Source: Pigoraptor vietnamica
Lineage: Eukaryota; Opisthokonta; Filasterea
Direction of reading: 5' to 3'
NCBI GenBank assembly: GCA_943704525.1
Contig: CALSCQ010002602.1
Coordinates: forward strand, 1 to 10,129
DNA length: 10,129 nt
Shown here: positions 1 to 9,250 of the stretch, one piece after another
Numbering within the stretch: the stretch's first letter is position 1
How the letters are laid out: the number at the start of each line of letters is the position of its first letter
Notes under the pieces: generated by a model
Database searches by the model: none
What the model was told of the DNA's origin: nothing
What the model saw: only the letters and a program-made list of their open reading frames with translations
Made by a program: the position numbers and the translations under genes

Positions 1-58
<58 letters not shown>
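1..58. repeat. (AG)29 microsatellite at left edge
   Basis: Perfect AG dinucleotide repeat from the first base to position 58. On the minus strand, which is the sense strand of the adjacent gene (exons 112-589), it reads (CT)n. It lies downstream of that gene's second splice donor, so it appears to be intronic. The window stops inside the repeat, so the true repeat length is unknown. Confidence 0.98.
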
Positions 59-61
<3 letters not shown>

Positions 62-111
62 ACGAATTGCAAGACGTACACAACAAACGACTGTCGCTGA
101 CAAACACCCAC
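1..111 (-). other. Intron 2 of the left-edge gene (partial)
   Basis: Donor GTGGGT at 111-106 (phase 0) follows codon 86. Reading on without splicing gives a serine/leucine repeat from the (CT)n tract. The acceptor lies outside the window. Confidence 0.55.
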
Positions 112-589
112 CAGGTCGTCAATCGAGTTCATCTCATCGCCCACGTATTCCCTCGGCGCCTCAAGGCCACCCGACGACAGCGACACGCGCTCGGAGAGAA
201 TGAGTTCGCCGATGCGAGGCACCACATCGTCCACATCGCAGCGTATGGTCATGGCAGGCTGTTGCGCACACCCTGCACGTCATGGTGACCGCACGGCGAC
301 GTCAGATCAACACCGGGCGATAACTGAGAGGTGAATATGAAATATGCAGAACAAAGGGGGCGAAAAGGGGAGCGAAAAAAGACACAAAAGATGGGAAGTC
401 CACGCGAAAGAAACGGAGAAAAATGAAGTGATCGACGACAAACGCGCGATCTCGGCGCGCAAATTCACACAATCGCAAATTTTGACTCTCACCGTCAGAG
501 GCAAAACTGGGCAGCGGCCGTCCGCGCGCACCCTCCAGAAGCACAGGGCCCGCAGCCCCGTCGAAATCAAAGGCTCCCGCCATCGCCAT
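112..589 (-). CDS. Unrecognised protein, 5' part only (first 86 residues, two exons)
   Basis: Spliced model: exon 1 is 589-493 and exon 2 is 272-112, giving 86 codons before the gene leaves the window through an intron. The start ATG at 589 is supported by an in-frame TGA at 625-623 with no ATG between. Exon 1 encodes MAMAGAFDFD and continues to residue 32, ending in a strong donor (G|GTGAGA, phase 1). Exon 2 joins in the matching phase and encodes, among others, CDVDDVVPRIGELILSERVS and ends EMNSIDDL before a GTGGGT donor. The exon 2 peptide has a natural mix of hydrophobic and acidic residues, unlike the surrounding low-complexity frames. No domain, signal peptide or membrane segment is evident, and I do not recognise the family. 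The same-strand neighbour ends about 1 kb upstream at 1591. An alternative is translation starting at the internal Met at 252, but that ATG is in frame with exon 1 after splicing, so the longer model is preferred. Confidence 0.62.
273..492 (-). other. Intron 1 of the left-edge gene (220 nt)
   Basis: Donor GTGAGA at 492-487 and acceptor GTGCAG ending at 273, phase 1. The intron is pyrimidine-rich on the sense strand (about 330-440). A competing acceptor, CTCTCAG near 330, would bring in a TGA within five codons, so the 273 acceptor is preferred. A CTGAC branch-like sequence lies upstream of the acceptor. Confidence 0.6.
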
Positions 590-939
590 TAGAGCGCCCG
601 CACAAGCAGTGCGCTCGAAGTGTCAAAAGATGGGCTCAAACTAAAAAACGGAAATAAGAGCAACGCCCCACGCGCGCAACACGGCCACGCGACGGCCACG
701 CGCAACGAACGACACGCGGTTTTTCACTCCATGTTCGCGCAACGCCAAGCACCGTTGGCGAAAGCGGCGAACGAGAGGAATATGCCACGCAGCACGCACG
801 CAAAAGCCCGCCCGACAGAGGTCAGTGCATCACGGCGTACGTAGGGTACGGGGAGCGGGCGAGAAACGCACCAAAGAACTAACGGCCGCAAAGGAGTTAC
901 GCGAAGCAAGGCCAAAAATAGCGGTAGACGGTGCGAGTC

Positions 940-1128
940 CGTTGGAAGAGAAGAAAACTCGGGAAAAACTGGCTGAGAGAGAATTGCCAAAGGAGAAATC
1001 TTGGAAGATTCCACAAAGAAATCAGAGGAAAAAAGAAGTGCAATGGGCGCCGTCTGACAAAGGAGAGCTCGCGAAAAAGAAGAGCAAAGAGAAAGCGAGA
1101 ACGTGAGAAAGACAGACAGAGAGAGAGT
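940..1128. repeat. Purine-rich plus strand / pyrimidine-rich minus strand tract
   Basis: The plus strand is dominated by A and G (runs such as GAGGAAAAAAGAAG and AAAAAGAAGAGCAAAGAGAAAG), merging into a short GA repeat and then the TG repeat. On the minus strand, the sense strand of the downstream gene, it is a long CT-rich tract like those in promoters or 5' UTRs. Function unknown. Confidence 0.7.
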
Positions 1129-1162
1129 GTGTGCGTGTGTGTGTGTGCGTGTGTGTGTGTGT
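1127..1162. repeat. Interrupted (GT)n microsatellite
   Basis: GT repeat of 36 nt with two GT-to-GC interruptions (around 1133 and 1147). It directly follows a short GA repeat, making a compound microsatellite. Confidence 0.95.
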
Positions 1163-1224
1163 TCGAGTGCGAGAGTCAGAGACGTTGATGCGTCCTGTGG
1201 GTTTGGGTCGCACCCTCTCCTCCG

Positions 1225-1229
1225 ATTGG
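1225..1229 (-). promoter_or_regulatory. CCAAT box
   Basis: The minus strand reads GGGCCAATCGG across this site, an NF-Y-type CCAAT core with favourable flanks. It lies about 640 bp upstream of the left-edge gene's ATG, so it would imply a long 5' UTR or a distal site. Motif match only. Confidence 0.35.
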
Positions 1230-1353
1230 CCCGCTGACTATGCGACAGCGCGCCCATTAATTTGAACAGAGGCGATTTTCACCACAGAAACCAGGGTCAT
1301 CTTCAAATCGATGCCATCAGCGCGCGTGCGGACAGATTCGGAATTATCTCGTG

Positions 1354-1361
1354 TCACGTGA
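1354..1361. promoter_or_regulatory. TCACGTGA palindrome (E-box/G-box type)
   Basis: Perfect 8-bp palindrome with a CACGTG core, the binding core of bHLH-zip and plant-type bZIP factors. The identical octamer occurs at 9223-9230 in the divergent promoter. It lies 230 bp beyond the stop of the large gene and about 765 bp upstream of the left-edge gene's start. Confidence 0.4.
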
Positions 1362-1590
1362 TGATGAGGTCATCGATTTGGTGTGCAAACACTTTCCCAG
1401 CGGCCATCCATGCTCTACGACGCAGCCCCAAACAGTTATGTGGTTAATGTCACCGGTGTCTCCAGATAGCTCGCAGTTCAATTCAAAGCAACGACGACAA
1501 CAAACGCAAACCGACAACTAGAGACAAAACGCGAAACGAAAGCAATAATAACAGCGACACGCGTTGTGGCCCCCCTTGCGTTTCCAACAA

Positions 1591-4500
1591 TCACGGCGCA
1601 TTGAAGACGGCGATGGGCACTTGCAGGTCCCGCTGGATTTCGCCCAGCACGTGGAAGAGATACTGGTAAGGGCTCTTGACGAGGGCGAGTGCCCCGCGCA
1701 CGCCCTTTCGGCTGCCGCGAGCAAACGCGTCCTGGGTCTTGCCGAGCATTCGGACGAAATCCTTCATGCGCGAGCTTGGAACGGCAACCACCGCGCACTG
1801 CGACAACTCGCTGAAGGACGACAGCAATTGAAATTAGAATATGCCAACTGAAACGCATGAAAGCCAACGACAGACCCAAATGCACCGATACGAACCACAG
1901 CACTGTGTTGAGGCAGTCGCCCATCTCGAGGAGATCCGCGATCGTGCACAGGAAGACCGGATAGCAGCCCTTGCCGAGACCAAACACGATGCCCCGCACG
2001 AGATCATCGGGCTGCGCGCAAGTGATATTAGCCACATGCACAGTGAAAGGGTTCCCCACATAGGCGAAGACCCACACGGCGCGTGCCAGTTCACACTTAT
2101 GGACGAGTACGCGAGTGCACAGTTTGCCGCAGGCACGTGCGAATACACACCGTCTCGCCCACAACCGAGATGTCGAGGAAGCGGAAGAATTTGGGCGGGC
2201 GCGGCTTGGACTTGAGCGATTTCACAAGGGGCGACTGGAACGGGCGGTTCGAGAGGCAGTGCCGCGACCGACCGAGTGGCTGCACCCATCAAACGTTTTA
2301 GCGAACGATACGAACACGCAAATGGGTGCCGACGACCATGAAATGTGTGCCTAAAATTGAAACGAAACAGTCGGCCACTCACATTGTCCACAACGCCCGT
2401 GCGCACCCAGACGTCCCGCAGAAGATAGCCCCGTCGCGCTCTCTCCGCCGCCTTGCGTGCCTCCCTGCTCTCCAGCGAATACGCCGGCGCAAAAAACTCG
2501 GGCAGGCGCAGATCACCCGCAGGACCCGCGTGGCCAGGGTGGGCGACGTCGGGCTCACCACCACCCATTTCAGAGTCACCGGCGGCCTCCGAGTGCTGCT
2601 GAGCACGAATGGCGGGCGACGCGGCGTACTGGAGCGCGCGTCGGCGGCGATCACGCTCGGAAGTGATCGCGGACGAGAGCGAGAAGCCGCGCACGACAGG
2701 CGGCGAGGCATCCGACTCGAGCACCATCTCCCATGGGAACGCGTGGAGCGTGCGGCTGCACACAAGCAGCAGTGGGTGCGGGTGGATGGGGCGCTCGCCA
2801 GCGCTCGACACCGACGACGCCGTTCCCCCGGACGAAATGCCAAAGATGCTCCAAATGCTCCACCGCTTGTGCCCAGCGGACTCGTCGCTACCACCGCGCG
2901 ATCGCTGCGATGGAGCCCTGCTAACGCCGTCCGCCTCTCCGCCCGCTGGCGCGCTGTTGGGCGACTCGGTGTGCACGACGCGACGCCCGCTGAGCGAAGC
3001 GACGACATCGCGAGCCCATGGGGCGGCAACCGCGCAGAAATTCGACAGGGCGAATCGCGTGGCCGCCTCGCCGACGGCATCGCCCTCGGGCGTACCCGTT
3101 TCGGCCTGCATCTGCTGCTTGTGCAGCTTCGCACGGCGGCTACCGTACAGCTCCTTCGGCCGCGCGACGAGCTCGGTGATGTAGTGGCACAGCTCACGCG
3201 ACAACCGGCCCTCGAGGTCGGCCGGTGGCAGCGGGGGAAGGCGCGACCGCTGCGCCGCATTCTGCATGCCGGCAAGATCGCGCGAGCCCGCGATTGTGGC
3301 GGCCTTCTTGCCCTTTGCGTCCGCAAACCGCTTCAGCGACAGCTTTGATTTGAAGTGCATTTCGGGTCGGCGCCCATCGCCGTCCGCGCGGCCGCGACCG
3401 TCGTCAACGCCCGACAGGAGGCGTGCCGAAAAACCTGAAGGCACGTGCTTCCCCACCGCAACCACATGCGAATCGAGCGCGAGCACTGCCACTGTCATCG
3501 ACAACGGCGACGGGCTATCGCCTTCCGTCAAGGCATCTGACGACGCAGCGCGCTCCAGCTTCTCGGACAGGGCCGCATCGCTCAGAAGCACCTCTTCCAG
3601 CTCACGACGCGCCGGTGCCGTCACAGAGACCATGTCTTCGGTCGCCTCGCGGCAAGTGCGTCGGACGTCGTCCGCCGAGAGCTCGCCCATCGCAAACCGC
3701 TTGAGCGCCCGGCGCATGCGCGTATCGCACGCAAAGACGACATCCGCAACGCGCTCGCACTGGCCCACCCGCTCCCGCTGCGTCGTTTTCGATCCCCGCT
3801 GGCCCTTCGGGGCAAGGAGGTCCTCTTCGGAACGCACTCCCCCGAGGGTTTGCGCGATTGCGGACAGCGCGCTGCCCTCCGCCTTCAGCCCACTGCCACG
3901 GGAGTACACTTTCAACGTCTGCTGGCTGTACTTGCGCGTATCCTCGACCGCCGTGGACGCGGCGGCGTCCACACTTTCCGCCTCCGCAGCTTCACCCGCC
4001 GCTTCCTTCGCAAAGACGGACGCGGCGTTGGCGCGCGCAGCGCGCTGTCGGCTCACCGGGGGAAACGTCGAGTACGACGGGAGGGGCCTGTTGAGACCAT
4101 TCGCGTTCACGACGCTGGGACCAGCACTCAGTGAGTGCCCGCCGCCATGCTGCGCCAGGTCCGGCGACGTTCCGCGAGTGGACGGCGTCCGCTCATGACC
4201 CGACGACGAAAGCGTCGACGGCACCGACGTGGGAGGGCTTGCGAGTCGGCCGTCCGCCGCTCGCCTCCGGGGGGCAACTTCGGACGCCGCTTGGAGTCGA
4301 AGCATCGCGTCGAAGAGCATTGGGTCTGCAGCAAGGGGGTCGGAGGGCGCGTTCGGAGCATCGCCCGGCTGGCCGAAGATCCTCCAGAGGCCCAAGTGGA
4401 GGCGGACAAGTCGCGCAACGACGCGTGCAAGGCGCTCGGTGTATCCCGGTGGGGCATAATGGGGCGAAGCGTACTCGTTGGGCGGCAATGTTCCGTAGAG

Positions 4501-7500
4501 CGCCATGAAGCAGTCGCGCGCCTCGCGGAAGAATGAGCGCGCGGCATCATTCTCCTCGGCAAGAAGCCTCACTTCCGCCATGTTCATGTACGCGCCAACG
4601 ACATACAGCGGGTAGGACAGCTGGCCCGCCGCGTCCATTGCCTCCCGACACCGGCGCTCCACAATGTCGACGGAAACGGGCATGACATCGCTCGGCAGCG
4701 ACCTAGCGTCCGCGAGCCCCTCGACATTCCGAGCCGCTCCCGCGTCCATCTCCGCCGTGGGGTTCCCCCAGACAACGCTCGCAACGGCGCGGTCGAGGAG
4801 CGCGGCCGCCAGCTCGATGCGGACTTTGCAGCACGCCGCGATGCTTCCCGCGGCCGAAAAGTGCGCAAGGGCGGCGTCGTACTGCGCAAGGCATTCGCGC
4901 GCGACTTCAGCACGCGTCACGAACTCACGGCCACTCAAGAAGCCGGCGGCTGCGGCGTCTGCATCCGAGTCCGCGAGCCCGGCGAGGGACGGGGGTCGCC
5001 ATGGGAACGACTCGAGCAACGCGGTCGACGACACGCGAGCGAGCGCACGGGCGCGAACAACTTCCACTTGCGCCCGCACGGTCGGCGGCACTGTCACTGC
5101 CGCTGCGGCCAGCTCCTGAGCGGAAAACGACTGGCCAGTCCCGCCCGAGAAGGCCCACAAGCCGTGCTCGATGCACGTGATGGCCATGCCGGAGCTGCCG
5201 TCGCGCAGGTGCGAGAGCGCCGCCATGCGCCAGTACCCGAGGCCGGTCGTAGCAGCGGCCGGAACGCGCGCCAGCGCAACACCGCCCGGCGCAACGGGGG
5301 AATGGGGCGCGTCCGTCGACGGGTCTTGGCCGGCCAGGAAGAACGAGGGCGAGTGCTTGAGTCGCGGGGGCACAGCGCCGTCGCTTGCGTGCGGCGGGGT
5401 GTGGCGGTGACCGTCATCTGCATCGCCGGGAGGGCCAACGGTGCCGCCCTTCGTGGGGTCGCTCGTCGCACGCTCGCGCTCCCCCTCTGACAATACCGGC
5501 TGGGGCATGGACGTCGATCGCGTGCGAACGACCTTATGCTTCAGCTGGTCCGGCCCCGAGAATGACAGCGATTGCAGGCCATCGCCGGCGTCGGTCGCCG
5601 CAAACTGCGGCGGCCCAAGCATCGCGACCGTCTGCGGAAGCCAACGCTTCTTGGCGTACGAGGCCGCAAGCATCGCCTTCAACAGAGCGGTGCGAGCCGA
5701 AGGAGCCTGCGCGTGCGGGGAGAGGAGCCAGTTCTCAAGGGCAGCAATGCCACCGTCGAGATCAAATCCCTCGGCATGCAGTCGCGCGAGGCGAAGCTGG
5801 ACCATCTGACGCAGCGGACTCGGCCGCCCGCCCGCCGCCGACGCCGCGGTTTCGTGGACAGAATTAGGCTGCTGCTGCGCGCCACTTTCCGCGCCCTTCT
5901 GCTGGCCCAAGAAAGAAAGGGCGTCGAGCAGACACTGCTCCGCCTCCCGGTGGTTTCCAACATCTGCCAATGCGTCGGCAACGACGAGCGCGACGTGCGT
6001 TGCCTCGCTTTCCCTGCTGTCCGCGCGCACCTGCCGCAGCACGCGCGAGTACAGGCGCAGAGCTCTCCACAGGTCGTTGCGGGCGAAGCACACGCCCGCG
6101 AGCCATCGCACACGGGCGTACCGCTGCGCCGCCGTCATGCCCCTCCTCCCGGCCAGCAGCGACGCCTCCAGCGAGCGCACCGCGGGCAAGTACGCGCAGC
6201 GAGCCAAGAACACTTCACCTAGGCCCGCAATTGCGTTGGAAAATATCTCCGCCACGAGCGACTGCGACAGACCCCACGCCGCAAGGGTCCCCAAGCGCGA
6301 GGCGCGCGCGTACACATCGCCGACGGCGTCGCTCGACGCCCTTCGAGGGCTCGGCGCACTCTCCACCGAAGTCATGCTGGCGAGCGAACCGGACATTGCC
6401 TTGTGGAGGCGCGCAGACACTTCGGCCGGCGTGACGGTTCCCGCGGCAGGCGCGGACGCTGCTTCCAGCACGCACTCGCACACACGCGCCGCCTCGAGGA
6501 AAAGGCTCTCGGAGGCGAAAAGATCGCCGTCGTCGTGCCACGCGCGCATGGCGAGTGCGTAAGCAACCTTGGCCTTCACGGCGGAAAACAGCGGAAGCCG
6601 CGAGTAGAACACGCGGAGGAGGGTCACACGCGCCTCTCCATCGTTGAGAAGGGCCGGCACACCATCGCTTCCCATGGCATCCAAAACCTTGCTCTTCCTC
6701 TGACGCGCGCGCTCACTGCCGATTGCGCCAGCGCTCTCCGACGCGCGCAAGTGCAGCTGTTGAGCGCCCGAGAGATCGTGATTGCCGCTGTTCGTGCGGC
6801 TGCTGGACGCGCTCTCAACGCCGCTATGAAGCGCCGAAGCCACGCCCGACACGGCGCCGTCACGAGTGGCCGTGGGAGCACACGTCAAAGGCGAGCAGCT
6901 GTGGAGCACGAGCTGAAGGTCGGCCAGCGCTTCGGCCGCAATCGACAGCTCCTCTTCAGAACACGTCTCAGCCCTTCGCACCGCCGCATCGCCACCCGCA
7001 GCGACCGCCAATGACCAGACGTGAATGCAGGCCGCCAAATCCGACAGCGCCGGATCGATGCCGTCGGCCATATGTGTGTTTCCATCATAGTGCACGCGGC
7101 ATTCCGCGCGCAACAGAGCCACTTGGTCACAGAGACTGTGGTCGCCCGCAGCAATAGACTCCACTGCGTCGCACAAAGACGCAAACTGCGTCTCGCGCCC
7201 TTCCCCCCACGACCGCGCAACGAGCCGAAGGACAGCGAGCGCTCCCATGCGGCAGTGCTCCGGGCACGCGGATGCAGGGGACGCTCCAGCGGCGACGGCC
7301 ACAGACGCGGCTTCTCTCACCTGCGTCACGAGGCGCTGTGCGACCGCCACGCACCGGTCGCCCTGCCCGACAACCATGAGGTGGTCGCAGTAGCCGACGT
7401 GCGCGTCGACCCACGCGGCCGACATGCGCGCAGACGACCCAATCCGCCGCTCAAACGTCGCCTCCTTCTGCTGCATGACTTGCTGTTGGATTGCGCTGCC

Positions 7501-8878
7501 CACGTGGTTGTGGCCACCATGCCTTCGCGCACTGCCAGCGCCGGACACCCGCGAATTCCTTCGAGACTGTCCCCGCGACACCGCCGGCGAGTCGCGACCG
7601 CCCGACCACTGGGCACTGCCGCCGGCCGAGAGCCCAAGATGGGCCGTTGCCATCGCGTCGCCGGCAATCCGAGAGGCCAGCTTGTACGTCCACTCACACT
7701 GATCCTCCATGTCCCTAAAGGGCGCCTCAACCGGCCTGGACTCGCCGACAGATGCGGCGACGGACGGCGGCACGCGATGCGCCGCGCATATTCCATCGCC
7801 CAGTGGGTCCCTGACGAGGACAAGGCGAGGTAGTTCAAACGAAGGCGTCGGCGGCGTCAGCGACCCTTGCAAATCGTCGTCGCTCGGAACGAGAAGGCTG
7901 AACAGCCGCTCGCACTCACGCAATGCCCCATAGGGCTTTGCCTCCCCCTCAGCGCGCCGCGTTGCATCTCCCGGTGCCGCGTCGGACAGGCCGACAACAG
8001 CCGCAGCGGGCGACAACATGGCACGAAGGGTGCTGCGCGCCGCCTGCGTGTCGATCCCCATTTCCGCATCCCAGTCCTCCTCCTCGTCACCGCCGCCTTC
8101 GCTGCCACTCGCTTCGCCGTCGTCGTCGTCGCGCAAGGCACCGCCGTCAACGGCATTTGCGCCGCCCGCGAGTTCGTCCGGTTCCTCTTCCAAGAGCGCC
8201 GCCGCCGGTTCCGCCGAATGCGGCAGAGGAGAGCTGCCGTACTGGCTCGCTCGCCGCCCTCCCTTCGCCGCTCGCTCAAACGCGACTCCATCGACCTCAT
8301 CCGGGCAGACGATGACAGGGGCGCCGAGCCCGCTAGCAGCCACGCCTGTAACAGACATGCGCTGAGTATCTTTCACAGAATTAAGCCTTCTCCTTCCGCG
8401 TCGTGACGCACCTTCAACCACGGTGGGTATGCGCTCGTCGTCGGTCCCCCATTCAAAGTCCTCGATGTCTACCACTGACAACGGCCGACCACTGTTGTTG
8501 GCCGACGCAAGTCGCTGAATTGCCGGAGACCTCTTCGCCGCCGATGCACTGCCAATAGACGCCCTCCCTTCGTCCGCCCGTGGCGCAGAGAGACCGTCCA
8601 ACGCATCTTCGTCGAAATCGGACCCGAAATCGCTGGTGGATCCGTTCGTGGCGAGCGAGTTGAACGAGCCAGACACCTGCACACGGGTGAACTCTCTCGC
8701 ATGAGAAAAGTCTCCCATCGAACAGTCGAACAAGCGACCCTACGAAATCAGAGGCGCTATCGGCCCCCACCTTCGACGAGCTATTTCCACCCGCAACGAG
8801 GGATGCCGCCTGCTGTGCCACGCCGTCCACAAAGTCGGCGCTCCAGTCTTCAGAGGACGTGCGCTGCGGGCCCGCCAT
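1591..8878 (-). CDS. Large TPR-rich protein with CHAT/separase-like C-terminal region (about 2294 aa, five exons)
   Basis: Spliced model (minus strand): exons 8878-8744, 8676-2383, 2279-2151, 2011-1892 and 1797-1591, all joined in phase 0; stop TGA at 1593-1591. The ATG at 8878 is directly preceded by an in-frame TAG. Residues 1-300 are low-complexity with an acidic stretch (about 225-250). From about 430 to 1450 the protein is largely helical with TPR-like pairs, for example near 745-785, 876-970, 1000-1030, 1306-1348 and 1385-1441 (segments such as FARNDLWRALRLYSRVLRQ), split by Ser/Pro-rich linkers. The C-terminal region (about 1770-2294) matches the CHAT/separase order: strands VAVLALDSHVVAVG and LLLVCSRTLHAFPWEMVLE (compare separase LQxLPWE), then VVRGFSLSSAI, then RFLDISVVGE, then RGIVFGLGKGCYPVFL. 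No GHG or GCSS dyad is visible. The helical array plus C-terminal caspase-like fold and the size resemble separase, but a non-catalytic TPR-CHAT scaffold is at least as likely. Gene model firm; function tentative. Confidence 0.7.
1798..1891 (-). other. Intron 4 of the large gene (94 nt; ends uncertain)
   Basis: Donor GTATCG at 1891 and acceptor GTCGCAG ending at 1798 keep phase 0. A branch-like TTCTAATTTC and a pyrimidine stretch precede CTTCAG at 1811, which is the better-placed acceptor. That acceptor would need a phase-2 donor (GTTCGT, 1895) and would change the junction to ...LC-ELSQCAVV.... Both give the same C-terminus. Confidence 0.5.
2012..2150 (-). other. Intron 3 of the large gene (139 nt)
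   Basis: Donor GTGTGT at 2150 and acceptor GCGCAG ending at 2012, phase 0, with a branch-like GGCTAATATC about 15 nt before the acceptor. Without splicing, the exon 3 frame meets a stop 17 codons later. Exon 4 encodes PDDLVRGIVFGLGKGC and onward. Confidence 0.75.
2280..2382 (-). other. Intron 2 of the large gene (103 nt)
   Basis: Consensus donor GTGAGT at 2382 and acceptor GGGTGCAG ending at 2280, phase 0, with a branch-like CGCTAAAAC about 20 nt before the acceptor. Splicing moves into the frame encoding PLGRSRHC...FFRFLDISVVGET. A nearer TTTTAG at 2351 would leave only 32 nt and reach a stop, so it was not used. Confidence 0.75.
8677..8743 (-). other. Intron 1 of the large gene (67 nt)
   Basis: Donor GTAGGG at 8743 and acceptor GTGTGCAG ending at 8677, phase 0. 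It joins ...SASDF to VSGSFNSL.... If retained, the exon 1 frame does not continue into the long exon; translation would then have to start at the Met at 8733. Confidence 0.75.
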
Positions 8879-8898
8879 CTACCGGCGTTTGAATGCGC

Positions 8899-8907
8899 GG
8901 CGCCAAA
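8899..8907 (-). promoter_or_regulatory. E2F-like motif TTTGGCGCC
   Basis: The minus strand reads TTTGGCGCC, matching the E2F consensus TTTSSCGC. It ends about 20 bp upstream of the large gene's ATG, so it is in the proximal promoter or 5' UTR. Motif match only. Confidence 0.4.
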
Positions 8908-9222
8908 TCACACGGCTAACATAATCACCCAGCCCATCACTGGCAAGCGAGGGGCACGCAGCCCCGAAAATGAGAAGACGTTTTCAAAACGCAGAGGCAC
9001 ATCCACCGACGTCGCTCTCGACGGAAACCGACTCCAAGAAAGAAATCTAAAGACGCGCGCAAGTGCGCGGTGAAAACACGCAACTGGAGTTCCCGTGTGA
9101 GAGAGATTAAAGGCCCTGTGTCAAACAGTGGCTCGCATTCGATGGCCATGGAGGAAAAAGGTGCGTCATGCGACCGTTGTGGGCTCGTGACGACATTGAG
9201 AGGCAATGACGTGTTGGCTTTA

Positions 9223-9240
9223 TCACGTGACATCATGTGA
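9223..9240. promoter_or_regulatory. Tandem E-boxes with 10-bp period
   Basis: TCACGTGA (9223-9230) and TCATGTGA (9233-9240) form two TCAYGTGA copies spaced exactly 10 bp, one helical turn, so two bHLH or bZIP dimers could bind the same DNA face. The E2F-like site begins 2 bp further on. Position is about 140-155 bp upstream of the RHL1 ATG. Confidence 0.45.
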
Positions 9241-9241
9241 C

Positions 9242-9250
9242 TTTCCCGCC
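9242..9250 (+). promoter_or_regulatory. E2F-like motif TTTCCCGCC
   Basis: Exact match to the E2F consensus TTTSSCGC plus a following C, 128 bp upstream of the RHL1 ATG and directly beside the tandem E-boxes. E2F control would suit a DNA topology gene used in S phase or endoreduplication. Motif match only. Confidence 0.5.

Larger units (their letters stand above)
590..1590. other. Intergenic gap: 3' region of the large gene and 5' region of the left-edge gene
   Basis: No convincing coding sequence here. Minus-strand sequence just below 1591 should be the 3' UTR of the large gene; I see no AATAAA there. The rest is presumably promoter and 5' UTR of the gene starting at 589. It holds a purine/pyrimidine-asymmetric stretch (about 940-1128), a TG microsatellite (1127-1162), a CCAAT box (1225-1229) and a TCACGTGA palindrome (1354-1361). 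Open frames here encode low-complexity K/E/R-rich (plus) or L/S/F/H/T-rich (minus) peptides, as expected from the base bias. Confidence 0.6.

Noticed and set aside
825-1106. 93-codon K/E/R-rich plus-strand frame
   Set aside because: The composition follows directly from the purine-rich tract, and no domain or supporting promoter is seen.
724-1257. 177-codon minus-strand frame rich in Leu, Ser, Phe, His and Thr
   Set aside because: It translates the CT tract and the CA microsatellite (HTHTRTHTH), so it is a low-complexity artefact.
2351-2382. A 32-nt mini-intron (GTGAGT to TTTTAG)
   Set aside because: Far shorter than the other introns, and its downstream frames end in stops before the conserved exon 3 peptide.
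1591-2400. Frameshifted, decaying 3' end of the large gene
   Set aside because: Each frame change coincides with GT-AG borders in phase 0, with CTAAY/CTAAA-like branch sites at three of them, so introns explain it better than mutations.
2326-4198. Long plus-strand open frames (340 and 310 codons) opposite the large gene
   Set aside because: They are antisense shadows of the GC-rich 6.3-kb exon: Arg/Ala/Pro-rich composition, no recognisable motif, while the minus frame carries ordered TPR and CHAT-like motifs.
8715-8733. Translation start at the Met at 8733
   Set aside because: It lies inside a phase-0 intron; the upstream ATG at 8878, directly after an in-frame TAG, gives a coherent spliced exon.
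1591-8878. Calling the large protein a true separase
   Set aside because: The size and architecture fit, but the His and Cys catalytic motifs of separase are not seen, so only a CHAT/separase-like fold is proposed.
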